A stretch of DNA of 64,000 nt. Source: Choristoneura fumiferana. Its lineage: Eukaryota > Arthropoda > Insecta > Lepidoptera > Tortricidae. Position 1 is the stretch's first letter; every line of letters begins with the position of its first letter. Below the pieces are notes generated by a model. The model was not told where the DNA came from. It saw only the letters and a list, made by a program, of their open reading frames with translations, and ran no database searches. The stretch is taken from assembly GCF_025370935.1 (NCBI RefSeq), contig NC_133472.1, positions 23,601,277-23,665,276 of the forward strand, in the 5' to 3' direction. Shown piece after piece: positions 11,896-22,957 of the stretch. The position numbers and the translations under genes are program-made.

Positions 11896-13834
11896 CAAAA
11901 AAGCTTGTACTAAAAATGAAATTTATATGGTTAGGTTATTTTCAAATTCAATTTATAATGGTCACAGATATCAACAAATAAAAAGCGATTACATCATACA
12001 TAAGTAGGGGTTAAGCATAACATAATATATACCTATTAGCATAATGATGCAGTTTACAGCGGTTTACGAAAATTGTTTGGAAGCCAATTTCTTTTAAATT
12101 TCTGTGTAAAATTCTTATGCCCACGTATGTCCATGAAAGACATTTATTTTATGGTTTTAAAAAATGTTCATGTTCATGACGTTTATTTGTAACCATAATT
12201 TTGTGGCCTTACTTACCTTTTGATTAGTTATACGAGGTAACATAAGGCGAATCTTGATTACTTCAGCCAGGGGTTAGGTAGGTAGGTTATGGTAAGTTTA
12301 ATTTTAATTGAGGTTAACTAATCCCTATTTCTAGATAAAATAAAACAAGTCGCTTTCTGTAACGAACATAATTTTGAGGCGGTTTCCATCCACCAGAAGT
12401 TAGACATTTTGTCACGACTTTTTTAAATGTTTTTAATAAAACCCAACCCAATTAACTTTTTGACGCAAGTAGATATAACATTATTATTTGGAACTAAGTC
12501 GCCGCAAAGTAATTTTATATGACTAATGCAGGCTAAACCAAAAAGATACTTTATAGGAACTCCTTTTCTCAAAATAAGCCCATGCGAAGCCGGGGCGCGT
12601 TGTTAGTCTTTCAAAACATTTATCCGATATTCAAAGTTCCACTAGGAAGCGGCAAAGACGTGACTTCATCTCGAAAGAAAATTTCTGATAAAAAATCTTA
12701 TTTATTAATTCAGAAGACAAATAATTAAATTTGAAGGAAAAAATGACAGTTTAAAGAAGCTGCGTTAATAACAACCCATTAATTATTAATATTCATTTGA
12801 CCTTGCTTATCCACGACAGATATTCCGGATTCATTTCATGTTAGCTTCTATTTTTTATGCCTCGCTTTTGTGGCCCGACTACGTCGTTATTTTTATAATT
12901 TTGTTTAAAATTATGACTGAGATTATTCTTGCTTTAACATATTCAATCATGTTTTGGCTTGATCACTGAACCAACCAAGCTTGGCATGATACTGCATTAA
13001 AGCGACGCTAACAAGTCTAACTACTTACGTAACTAGAAATCAGAAACTCTAATAGCATCGCTCCCTTTGAATACAAAATATATTGGAAAATAGCTTTTAC
13101 CCGCAGCTTTGCTCGCGTTAAATTTAGGACGACACAGATTTACTTTCCACAATCGAATTTAAATTTTCGTATTTAAAAATCAATCTAGATAATCATAATT
13201 CGTACAAACTTTGAACTCTATCTTCAGGTCAGGGGTGTAATTTTAGAAAACCTCCGTGTTTCTTTTGCCCGTGATTTCGTATCGTACCTATGCGACAGAA
13301 TTATTCCCGCGGGATAGGAATAATTATTTCGGGTAAGTATCGATTTTTAAAAATCTTTCACTAATAGATTTTTTTAATCAGCTCAGCGTTGTTTCTGAGA
13401 TTACCCCAACAAACAAAGAAACAGACAAAGTTTAGATATTTCCTTATCCGGTGGGAATTTCTAAAAATCCTTACTTCGTGCACTTCTATGATACTTTTAT
13501 CTACATGTGTGCCAAATTCAGGTCTTTAAGCCTGTCAGTCACGGTATACTGTTTTATAGTATGGTGGTTTTGTTACGTAATGAGTGGATTGGTTTGGCGT
13601 AGGTACTTAATGTGTCCTAACCTTTAAAGAGCTAAAACCCTTCCATAATCAGCTCACCTGAATAACTAAAAAGAATACAACTAAAGATCTTTATGTGCAT
13701 ATGATATTTAAAGAAACTTCCTCTAACTCCTAACCGTTAAGGAGTTCAACCTTTCATCTTCAGCTCACCTGGATAACCTTAAAAAATACATATATCGGTC
13801 AATAAGTACCTATAATCAACAAATACCTATAAAC
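11896..13834. other. AT-rich spacer with one decayed repeat
   Basis: About 13085-13440 contains TAGCTTTTACCCGCAGCTTT, CCCGCGGGATAGG and CAAACAAAGAAACAGACAAA, a degenerate member of the TAGC..CCCG family. The rest shows nothing I can name. Confidence 0.45.
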
Positions 13835-14484
13835 AAACAAATCACTGAATCGAAAAATCGTTTTAGCAACCCCCTAACGGTATTAAAAGACCTATCCAAC
13901 GATATCATCATACACTAAAAAAATCATCATCGATCATCATCCCAGCCTATATACGTCCCACTGCAGGGCACAGGCCTCCCCTCAGAATGAGAGGGCTTGG
14001 GCAGTAGTTCCCACGCGGGCCCAGTTCGGATTGGGAACTTCATACACACCATTGAATTGCTTCGCAGGCTTGTGCAAGTTTCCTCACGATGTTTTCCTTT
14101 ACCGTAAAGCTCGTGGTAAATTTCAAATGTAATTCCGCACATGAATTTCGAAAAACTCAGAGGTGCGAGCCGGGGTTTGAACCCACGATCCTCTGCTTGA
14201 GAGGCCATAGGTCAAACCCCTCGGCCACCACGGCTTACTAAAAAGATAAGATGAGAAAACCCCCCCCCCCACTTTACGTCTAATGGGAGGTATAGTCTAA
14301 AAATTTATTTTTTATTTTTTATTGTACCATTTTGTCGGCATAGTTTACATATAATATATTCGTGCAAAATTACAGCTTTCTAGCATTGATAGTCCCCGTG
14401 CAAAGCCGCGTGCGGACAGACAGACAGACATGGCGAAACTATAAGGGTTCCGTTTTAGCCATCTTGGCTACGGAACCCTAAAAA
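13835..14484 (+). repeat. CGGCCAAG-type repeat, 3' half, interrupted by a SINE
   Basis: 13835-13921 (ACAAATCACTGAATCGAAAA, then ATCCAACGATA) and 14245-14484 (CCACTTTACGTC, GTCGGCATAGTTTACATATA, ending GGCTACGGAACCCTAAAAA) are consecutive pieces of the same family, as the uninterrupted copies at 38726 and 43127 show. The SINE at 13923-14235 lies between them. Confidence 0.8.
13923..14235 (-). mobile_element. tRNA-derived SINE, second copy
   Basis: Same layout as the copy at 209-512: complement of B box GGGTTTGAACCC near 14173-14184, A box near 14218-14229, and a (ATC)n tail at the left end. A short direct repeat ACTAAAAA flanks it (13914-13921 and 14237-14244). It sits inside an older repeat, so it is the later insertion. 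Confidence 0.85.
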
Positions 14485-14581
14485 ACGAAGTATATGTGTC
14501 AGATAAAATCAAAAGTGAAATCAAATTATAAAAATAAATGAATGCAAAAATTAGGATGGGCTTAAACTAAATTTATAAATA

Positions 14582-14773
14582 AACTAGCTTTTGCCTGCGG
14601 CTCCGCCCGCGTGGTATTCGGTTACCGCGCGCTGTTCCCTCGGGGCTGTGCATTTTCCGGAATAAACAGTAGCCTATGTCACTCTTGGGCCCATAAACTA
14701 TCTCTATGCCAAAAAACCATGTCGATCCGTCGCTCCGTTAAGGCGTGAAAGACGGACAAACACTCAAACATAC
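14582..14773 (+). repeat. TAGC..CCCG-type repeat, left part of a copy split by BEL
   Basis: It begins AACTAGCTTTTGCCTGCGGC, passes CGCGCGCTGTTCCCTCGGGG, and breaks at AAACACTCAAACATAC. The missing tail (ACAAACACACTTTAGCATTT, then ATAATATTATATAAGTATG) lies at 19332-19372 on the far side of the retrotransposon. Compare the minus copy at 59649, which is uninterrupted. Confidence 0.75.
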
Positions 14774-14849
14774 TGTGCCGAAGGCACAACCTTTTTTAAG
14801 TGAATTTATGTTTTTATACTTTTTTACCAATTTTGAATAAATTTTTGTA
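14774..14849 (+). repeat. 5' LTR stub
   Basis: Identical to the first 67 bases of the 3' LTR (through ACCAATTTTGAATAA) and still similar through a short TTTTGTA. After that it changes abruptly into coding sequence that belongs in the middle of the element. The abrupt change is the scar of a deletion, probably at the short shared word. Confidence 0.85.
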
Positions 14850-15283
14850 AGGCGAAAAGTCAATGTAGCATTGACGGCTGCACTTTCCGTCATCACGTAT
14901 TGCTGCACAACCCGAATCTCGAGCGAGCCGCAGCTGCACATGTCGGGGTGGAGGACGACGACGACCTGTCATCGTTGGCGGCCGCGCGCCGCGCCGAGTC
15001 CGCCGCCGCGCCTGTCGTTGTCGAGTCTTCTGCCGCCCCCTACAGCGCCAAGTCACAGTGTGATGAAGTGCTCACACATACGTCAACTTCCTATACCTCC
15101 AGCGCTCCTTCTGATTTGCGACAGTTTTCACCTAGGCCGTTGCTGAAAGTAGTCGCGGTTACTGTGTCCGGCCCGTCTGGCAGCGTAGACACCTACGCCC
15201 TATTAGATGACGGTGCCACAGCCACTTTCATTGACACAGAAATCGCGGCCAAACTAGGTGTCACCGGTCCTCAGAAGACCATT
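14837..15283 (+). pseudogene. BEL/Pao zinc-knuckle and protease region (truncated)
   Basis: The frame is open from 14837. It starts within a gag-end zinc-binding motif, reading CKAKSQC, then DGC and HHVLLH at about 14846-14910. A low-complexity acidic/alanine linker follows. The retroviral-type aspartic protease region comes next: LLKVVAVTVS at about 15142-15171, then the active-site-like ALLDDGATATFID at about 15199-15237. The protease would mature the polyprotein. The frame runs on to a stop at 15346, but similarity to the family ends near 15283, where a one-base frame change moves the continuing protein to another frame. There is no proper start codon: the N-terminal part was lost with the gag deletion. 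Confidence 0.8.
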
Positions 15284-15285
15284 AT

Positions 15286-17710
15286 TTGGACTGCGTGGGT
15301 GGCTTACGAAAGGAGACGACGGCGCAGTACGTCGATTTTCATGTGAAAGGTCGCAGCTCAAACGAGATTCATTTCGTTCGCAGGGCTAGGGCAATCGCAG
15401 GTCTAGGTGCTGCCGGTCAGTGTGTTCGACAGCAGAGCGTAGCCAAATACCCTTACCTTTCCGACATTGCCGATGAGTTTTGTTACGGTGACGTAAAGCC
15501 TACTATTATTATCGGTATCGATAACTGGTACCTCACTGTGGCAAAGGCTATACGAAATGGTAGCAAAACTCAGCCGGTCGCTATTCGCACGGCTCTAGGT
15601 TGGGTTTTATTCGGTTTTGGCTGTAGTACGACCGCACCGGTTGACTTTGTCAACCACACTTCTCTTTGCGAAACCGAGCTCGGGCAATCGTGCGATCGTT
15701 CAGAGTTAGAGCTGTTAATTCGAGAGCAATATAAACTCGACTCTATCGGCATCTCCAAGCATGAAATTCGCTGCGCTAACGACGACCGCGCCGTTGAGAT
15801 TGTCGAACGCTCAGCTAGCCGGTTGCACGACGGTCGGTTTCAAGTAGGGTTGCTATGGAAGTCTGACAAATTATTAGTACCTGACAGTTACAAGCTTGCT
15901 TTCTCTAGGTTTTTAAATCTAGAGAGAAAGATGACCAAAGACCCTGCCTATGCGCAAAGGTACCGACCGAACATACACGACATGCTTCGGAAGGACTATG
16001 CTGAACTGTGCACGGAAGTGTACAACGCCAAGTCAGTAGTTTGGTACTTGCCTCACTTCGGCGTAGTCAATCCGAACAAACCAGGTAAGTTGCGTGTCGT
16101 GCATGACGCTGCGGCAAAGTCGCAGGGCTCTTCACTAAACTCATTTTTATTGACGGGCCCAGACCTATTGCAACCCCTTCTGGGAATTTTATTGCGGTTT
16201 CGGGAAGGGAGAGTCGCATTAACCGCTGATATTCGCGAAATGTTTCCACAAATAAAAATTAAACTTGAAGATCGGGATGCTCAACGGTTTTTGTGGCGCG
16301 ACAACCCAACCGAGCCGATAAAGGTCTACCGGATGTCATCAATGATTTTCGGTGCAGCGTCTAGTCCTTTTACAGCTTTGTACATTAAAAATAAAAATGC
16401 CACCGAATTTCAGGACAGCTACCCTGATGCAGCCAAAGCCATCGTTCTCGATCATTACATGGACGATTATATGGGCAGTCTAGATACGACAGAGCAGGCG
16501 GCACGCCTAGCTGCTGATATCTACGCTGTCCATAAAAACGCGGGCTTTGAGATGCGCTATTGGGTTTCAAACGACCTCGAAGCACTGTCGTTGTTGCCGA
16601 AGGAGAGTTTGCTAGAGTTGCCTGTAGCAAACGCTAGTTTAGGAGTAGATTTAGGTAGTCTAGCAACGCCTGTTCGCACTTTAGGTCTTATTTGGAGGCC
16701 CGCCGCCGATACCATCGGTTTTAATATCGGTGTAACGGAACAGGAGTTGCCCAAAAAATTCACTAAACGTGAAGTGCTAGCGCACGTCATGCGAATTTAC
16801 GACCCACTCGGCATCCTTGCGCCAATCGTTGTAAGAGGGCGTATTATGTTTCAAAATGCATGGCGCAAAGGTCTCGACTGGGACGAGAAGCTCTCTCAAA
16901 GCGATACTGCCGCGTGGAGCCTCTGGTTTGAGGATTTATTGTCAATTTCCGACTTGCAGATCCCGCGCTGGTACTCAGTGAACGAGCTTCATATAGAGAA
17001 ATGCGAACTTCACATATTTGCAGACTCTAGTGAATCTGCCTATGCCGCAGTTGCGTACTGGCGATTTCTTTATACTAACGGCTCTGTGAAACTCGCACTA
17101 ATCTGTAGTAAAGTACGTGTAGCGCCTTTAAAACCAGTATCCATACCACGTTTGGAGCTCCAAGGCGCTCTTATTGCAGCACGCCTTGCGACGTCGATCT
17201 GTGAAGCACACCGATTAAAGGCATCGCGAAGAGTCTTTTGGTCTGACTCCATGACCGTTCTAGGTTGGCTTCGCAGTGACGCACGTTCTTTTAAACCTTT
17301 TGTTGCACACAGAGTGGGCGAAATTCTTGAGGCTACTAATGTCAAAGAGTGGCACTGGGTGCCCAGTCACTTAAACGTAGCGGACGATGCGACTCGATTG
17401 AAACGCACGGCGCTAACTCAAGAATGTCGCTGGATCTCAGGCCCTGAATTCCTGCTCTCTTCGGATTGGCCCAGCGAACCGCACGTTGCCCAGACCCTTG
17501 GCCAAGACGAATTGAAGCCATCTTTTGTAGTGAATTTCATTAGTGATGTGAACATTGCAGCACCAATTTCAGCCAACCCACGACGTTTTAGCTCTTGGCT
17601 TAGGTTGGTGCGTGCCACCGCTGTAGCACATCGCTATTTAACAATACTTCGTAAGCGTAGTCTCCGTCAAAGGGGTTTAGACGTAGCTAACTTAGTACGA
17701 TGTGAGGGGG
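15286..17710 (+). pseudogene. BEL/Pao reverse transcriptase-RNase H
   Basis: An open frame of about 800 codons. RT motifs: LRVVHDAAAKS (about residue 268), LTADIREMFPQI with catalytic Asp near residue 315, and YMDDY at 391-395 (the catalytic Asp pair). RNase H motifs: HIFADSSES with Asp580, PRLELQGA with Glu624, FWSDSMTV with Asp654, and HLNVADDATR near 695-704. RT copies the RNA genome and RNase H removes it. The catalytic residues all look intact. The frame's own stop at 17737-17739 is not the natural end: similarity passes into the integrase frame around 17700-17712, next to a run of five G. It begins at a frame change rather than at a start codon. Confidence 0.92.
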
Positions 17711-17711
17711 T

Positions 17712-19127
17712 TTGTGCACCTTTATGTTTCAGCCCATGAACGCCTCCTCGCAGGCACCACCCCTGGTAGAGTCTGACGTGTTGACGGCAGGCGACATTCG
17801 CCTGGCAGAGGCACACGTTCTCCGACAGTCTCAGCTGGACTCGTTTTCGGATGAAGTAGCGCGCCTACGTAGTCAAACTGGCCAACACCTGCCACGTACC
17901 AGTCGTCTAGCCAAAAGAGCCCCCGTAATGGGTGATGATGGTTTACTCCGACTGTCCAGTCGCATCGCTGCAGCTTCTGGAGTATCCGAGGATATTAAAC
18001 ACCCTGTCGTCCTCGACGGTAAACACCCTTCTGTTCGCCTTCTTGTGGAGCACCATCACCGTCGCGCCGCCCATGCCAACACAGAGACTGTCGTTAACGA
18101 ACTTCGACAGCAATTTCACTTACTCAGCCTACGAGAAACTGTCCGATCCGTTGCCTTTAAATGTCAACTATGTCGCATACGTCGTACTGTCACATTCCAG
18201 CCGCCAATCGGAAATTTACCCGAAGCCCGGCTGGCCCATCACCGACGTCCGTTTACCTTCGTCGGACTTGATTATTTCGGCCCAATTCAAGTCGCAGTTG
18301 GCCGCAGGCGAGAGAAGAGATACGTCGCTCTGTTCACTTGTCTAGTCGTTCGCGCCATACACCTGGAAGTTGTTCACAGTCTGTCTGCTGACGCAGCGAT
18401 TATGGCCCTGCGGCGTTTTGTTGCTAGAAGGGGGACACCTACAGAGATATGGTCAGACAATGGGACCGCCTTTGTTGGTGCCAACAGGGAGCTGCGGACA
18501 CTCTACGCGAGCGCCACTTCTAACTACGCAGCTAATGAGAAGATCAATTGGCGATTCCTGCCACCATCAGCTCCATTCATGGGTGGAGCCTGGGAGCGCC
18601 TCGTGCGCAATGTCAGGACTGCTCTTCGAGTTACCCTTACCGAGCGCGCACCGTCAGACGAGGTACTGCGCACCCTGCTGGCTGAGGCTGAGGCGCTAGT
18701 GAATGCGCGGCCGCTCACGCACGTGTCTTCCGATTCCACCAGCGAAGAGGCTCTCACCCCTGCCCACTTCCTGCTTGGCGCGTCATCTGGTCGACCGATT
18801 CCTGCGACGATGACGGAAGCAGATCTGCTGAGCAGGAGCAGCTGGCGCAGAGCAATGCGGTTGACGGATCACTTTTGGCGACGCTGGGTCCGTGAATATC
18901 TACCTACTCTAGTACCGAGATCAAGCAACGGAGAAGCTCCGAACATAGCAGTAGGAGATCTGGTCGTCATTGCCGATGGCAATTTGCCTCGAGGATCATG
19001 GCCCAGAGGACGAGTGACGGCGCTGTTCCCTGGCAGAGACGGCATAGTCAGAGTGGCGGACGTGGCAACCACAGCAGGCGTGCTTCGTCGCCCCCTTAAA
19101 AAGTTAGTTCGGATCCCGGCTAACTAA
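17712..19127 (+). pseudogene. BEL/Pao integrase
   Basis: An open frame of 471 codons. The zinc-binding HHCC region has histidines at residues 114-121 and cysteines in CQLC (151-154). The DDE core has Asp187 in GLDYFGP, Asp249 in IWSDNGTAF and Glu295 in GGAWERLV, so spacing and residues look complete. A C-terminal part with GDLVVIADGNLPRGSWPRG (about 424-442) is typical of the integrase C-domain. It would insert the cDNA into the host chromosome. The stop at 19125-19127 lies right before the polypurine tract. The frame starts with a non-ATG codon just after a frame break, so it is part of the pol polyprotein and not a separate gene. Confidence 0.92.
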
Positions 19128-19139
19128 AAGGGGGACAAA
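19127..19139 (+). promoter_or_regulatory. Polypurine tract of the BEL element
   Basis: AAAAGGGGGACAAA lies directly before the 3' LTR and starts at the integrase stop. This is the expected primer site for plus-strand DNA synthesis. Confidence 0.8.
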
Positions 19140-19328
19140 TGTGCCGAAGGCACAACCTTTTTTAAGTGAATTTATGTTTTTATACTTTTTTACCAATTTT
19201 GAATAATTTTGTATGTTCTATTTGGCAGTCTGATTAAAGATACGTACCAGATAACACGTGTTTTGCATGTAGTAGGCTCGCAGACCCTTAAGGCCCAGTT
19301 TTAGCCCTTAAGGCACCAGACCGTAACA
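19140..19328 (+). repeat. 3' LTR of the BEL element
   Basis: 189 bp, beginning TG and ending CA. It opens with the 15-base palindrome TGTGCCGAAGGCACA and carries two CCCTTAAGGC words near its end (about 19286-19313). It is more complete than the 5' copy, so it shows what the 5' LTR lost. Confidence 0.85.
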
Positions 19329-19412
19329 TATACAAACACACTTTAGCATTTATAATATTATATAAGTATGAATGAAGGGGTAAATCATTATAACAAATAT
19401 AAAAGAAAAAAT

Positions 19413-19632
19413 ATAAACCGACCAAGAGCGTGTCGGACATGCCCAAGATAGGGTTCCGTAGACATTACGAAAAAATCAATACGGTTACGGAATCTTCCAG
19501 GTTTAGGTTTATTTTATACCGCTGCTATTTAGGCACTCTTAAACTACTAATAATTCTCAAGTAGTTCTCAAGCAATCTTAGCCGTAATAATTTTTCTTGT
19601 AAATTTGATATACTTACTTACTAAACCATCAT
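19413..19632 (+). repeat. CGGCCAAG-type repeat, 5' part
   Basis: It starts AAACCGACCAAGAGCGTGTC, then ATAGGGTTCCGTAGACATTA, and follows the family for about 220 bp before losing similarity. Confidence 0.7.
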
Positions 19633-22600
19633 TCGGTTTTTTTTTTAATTTATTTAGTTTACGGTAGACATACATTAATTTAAAGTTTAGAGTGTTGTAA
19701 TTTTATTTTTATAGTTCAGGCTAGAAATTTAATTTTACAACAGTAGTAAAATTAATACTTATCATCTATGTAATGTACCGCACAGGTCCAAAGTAAGGGT
19801 TAAAAATAAAAACAAAAACTTTATCATTTAGTCCTAAATTAATAAACTCAGCTCTTTTTACAAAGATAATTTCTGTAAAGCTATTCACACAAAATCAGGT
19901 AGAGTAGGCCTGATAATATATAGCTCTCGTGATATATTTACTAGACTTATTGCTAAAACCTTTTAGCATTAACCTTCGTATTTCCCGATACCAACCGTTC
20001 TTAATTAAAAATCTTAAAAGTGTGTATTCCGGATCTTTTTTGCTTAAGTACATTATCAGGCTATAATCGTAAAAAAATAGAATAGGATATGAAATACTGG
20101 CACATATTTAATTATTAACTTGGCAAACTCCAAAGTAACATTTGCAGGTCTCGCAATTAAGGCAAAACTGAGAATGACAATATTCTAAAACCAAAGTTAC
20201 AAAATGTTAAAAATATTCACTAATGGATTCTGATCACTTTATTTCAAATACACAAGAGAAGGTATCATGCCATGCCGAAGAACGAAGTATAATTATTTTC
20301 TAGCAAGCTGTTGCCTGCGACGTCGTCTGCGAACAACTCGTTTCCCGCGCGACCTCGGAATTAACAAATTTTTCAGGGATAAAAGTTTATTATTTAATAT
20401 CTGGTCTTCTACAGATATTTGCAGAATTTCATGACAATCGGTTTAGTAGTTAAACCGATAAAGCCGAACGAAAAAACTCACTTTCGCGTTAGTAAGTGAG
20501 GCCAAGCAGTTCGTATTTTAATATTTTTTGCGAGACTCGAAATCAACATGGACTCAAAACGCCCAGTTTTATGTCATTTAAATAAAGTTGTACCTACCTA
20601 CTAAATTTATCAAATGATGTACATTTAATAATGTTTTTGAAATTGTATACTTACTGGAGTAATAATGTTCCAATTATTCCTATATTTAATGTCTTAGGGT
20701 TAATATTGGTATCCGGTTTTGCAATGCCTATGAAATGAAAATTATTTTAATGTTACATTGAACAAAGGCTTTGTGCTACAGAGGCCTAATGACAAATTTC
20801 CATAATGCCAGGTAACGTCGTGTGGGATGTGAAATTATTAAAACCCTCGATTTTAAGGGTATCCACATCACAATGGCTTTCTCTTCGTGTTATATTATCA
20901 AATAGCTTTTGTTCTTGCTACCATTCTCTCAAATGTTGGTCTGTCTCGAGTTTTAGGCATTATTAATTGATATTAGCTAAACGTTACATTATCGCTGTTG
21001 TAAAAAGGTTATGCTTTTAACTCGTCACTCAGCTTAGTCAGCTTCCTTAAATATTCACCTGCTAATATAATATATCATATTTTTTTCGCCCTTATGATTT
21101 GGTTAGAAACTAAAGTCCTTAACAAACTTATGGAATTTAATGTTGTAGGTACCTTTTGGTAAGGTTAAAGAAAAAAATAATAATAATGGTAGTATAATAA
21201 CAAGAGGGGTAGGCACAGATTACTAATCAAGTGTGCATTTAAGTAATAACCAAATGAAATTGAAACAAATAAGTAAACCAAAAGAATTTCATAAAACTTT
21301 AAACGAGGACATATCAGGTTTTTGATATAAAAAGCCGAGATTTTGCTAAAATACCCCAGGGAATTTCCAAAAATTATATTGTGGTCTTGCTAAAAGTGGC
21401 ATAAAAACACATGGACTAAATTTCATGTCTCTCATGAAGTGCAATGTGACGCAACATACTCCGGGTGAAGCGGTTTGACCTAACGGAAACATGTAGATAT
21501 TTCTAATGTAGGCGCTAAGACTAAGTATCAAGCTCGCTGAAATTGGACTGGGCAGTCCACGCGTTAGCTGCGTGGATTTAAGTAGGCGGACTAAAATAGC
21601 TACAGACTGATGGATAATGATTTACGCGTGTAAAGCCGCGGGTAAACACAAGTTAATAATACTATGATTATTATGAACAGAAAAGGCATGACTAATATGC
21701 ACAATCCTCTTAAATGTAATACCATATTAGATGACTTGAGCATTGAACAATTATTTATGTGTGTACCTACTTAAACGTATTGTTAGAATTCCTTTTAACA
21801 TACATGCAAAATTATTTGAACTAAGTCTTTGTTCCACACGCCCGTGAAGCTTACGTAATACCATTAATTACAATTAGTGAATCGCGAATGTGGAACAATT
21901 TAATAAGTATCAATTCGTAGTTTGTTGGTTTGCATAAACACAACTTTAAAATTCTTGAGGATTGTCGCACTAAAGTACAATTTTATTTACATTGAAAAGA
22001 AAAGAATACAATATCAAAAAAATCTGTCAATTCGTTAGACATTCTGTCCTTTCAGTCAAATCGTTTCACAGGAACCCTCAAAACAGGAACGAAATACTTT
22101 TTATATCTCGCTGCGGCTCCGTGCATGGGCGTTTTAATTTCTCCCCGCCACAGCGCCGATTTTGACTGGAATATGTTTTCAAGGATTTTGGCTATCTGAC
22201 AAGACGCGGTAACTAAGGTCGCCATCGGTTGCCTTAGTGACGATATGCGTCGCTAAGTCACTTGAACTTCACACCCGCCTTACAGCCATTTACAAAGCAG
22301 TTTTTGTGACGTTCCCGTCAGCAGCAAGTCACATGAATGACAAGATGCATCTGCAGGCGTCATTATTTTAACACAGCTCCATTGACATATATCTTACGTT
22401 GCACAGCTCAATATTATTAATTTAAGTATTATGTTTTCTGTTTGAAACGACAATGCCAGTGCCAGTATTTTTTCATGTTGTTGACCGTTTGCTGCTATCG
22501 TGATATTTCGGTTTTACGTTATAAATAGTTTAGTGTACATTAGCTTATGTTTTTTGTATTTTTTTTTCATGGTATTAGTTATATTTTTAAGTCTGTACCT

Positions 22601-22749
22601 TAGCTTTAATCATTATCTTTTAATGTCGCTCCCAGATGTTGCCACACAGACCTCAATCGGTGACCAAGTACAATGCCCATTTTGTCCTCAGTGACGTGTC
22701 ATAAACTTCACGTCTTTACCGAACAAAAGTCGTGACGTTTACGGCACGT
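19633..22749. other. AT-rich spacer with one repeat copy
   Basis: 20301-20500 is a TAGC-type repeat (TAGCAAGCTGTTGCCTGCGA, ending CTCACTTTCGCGTTAGTAAG). The 22080-22400 portion is GC-richer and non-repetitive. No gene is supported; a hydrophobic frame at 22500-22694 has no context. Confidence 0.45.
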
Positions 22750-22864
22750 CACTGCGATTCCGCACCGTTTGCGTATTTTAAGCAGCGGTGTGGAAAAAAA
22801 CGGTGCGCATACGATGCGCCACTGCGATTCCGTACCGTCACCGTTTTTTAAGCAGCGGTTTGGT
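22750..22864. repeat. Diverged direct duplication, about 70 bp apart
   Basis: CACTGCGATTCCGCACCG at about 22749 and CACTGCGATTCCGTACCG at about 22819 are each followed by TTTTAAGCAGCGGT and then TGTGG or TTTGG. The block is CpG-rich compared with its surroundings. Confidence 0.65.
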
Positions 22865-22957
22865 CGCACCTTAATGCGAGCTAATTTCAAGGAGACGGTT
22901 ATTGTAATTTAAAATTTATTAATGGAATAGATTCTTTAAATATTGGAAAACCTAAGA

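Larger units (their letters stand above)
14774..19328 (+). mobile_element. BEL/Pao LTR retrotransposon, internally deleted and frameshifted
   Basis: The limits are an LTR start TGTGCCGAAGGCACA at both 14774 and 19140, and the 3' LTR end ..CCGTAACA at 19328. The flanks are CATAC (14769-14773) and TATAC (19329-19333), a 5-bp target duplication with one mismatch. The pol order zinc knuckle, protease, reverse transcriptase, RNase H, integrase is that of BEL/Pao. The first 67 bases of both LTRs are identical, pointing to a fairly recent insertion. Most of the 5' LTR, the primer binding site and most of gag are absent, and pol carries two frame breaks, so this copy is not autonomous. No envelope-like frame is present. 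Confidence 0.93.

Noticed and set aside
14871..19072. Open frames antisense to or out of frame with BEL pol
   Set aside because: Shadows of the strongly coding pol frames; none has independent motifs.
14774..19328. Domesticated or env-bearing (retrovirus-like) BEL element
   Set aside because: The integrase stop lies directly at the polypurine tract, so there is no room for an envelope gene, and the frameshifts argue against a domesticated host gene.
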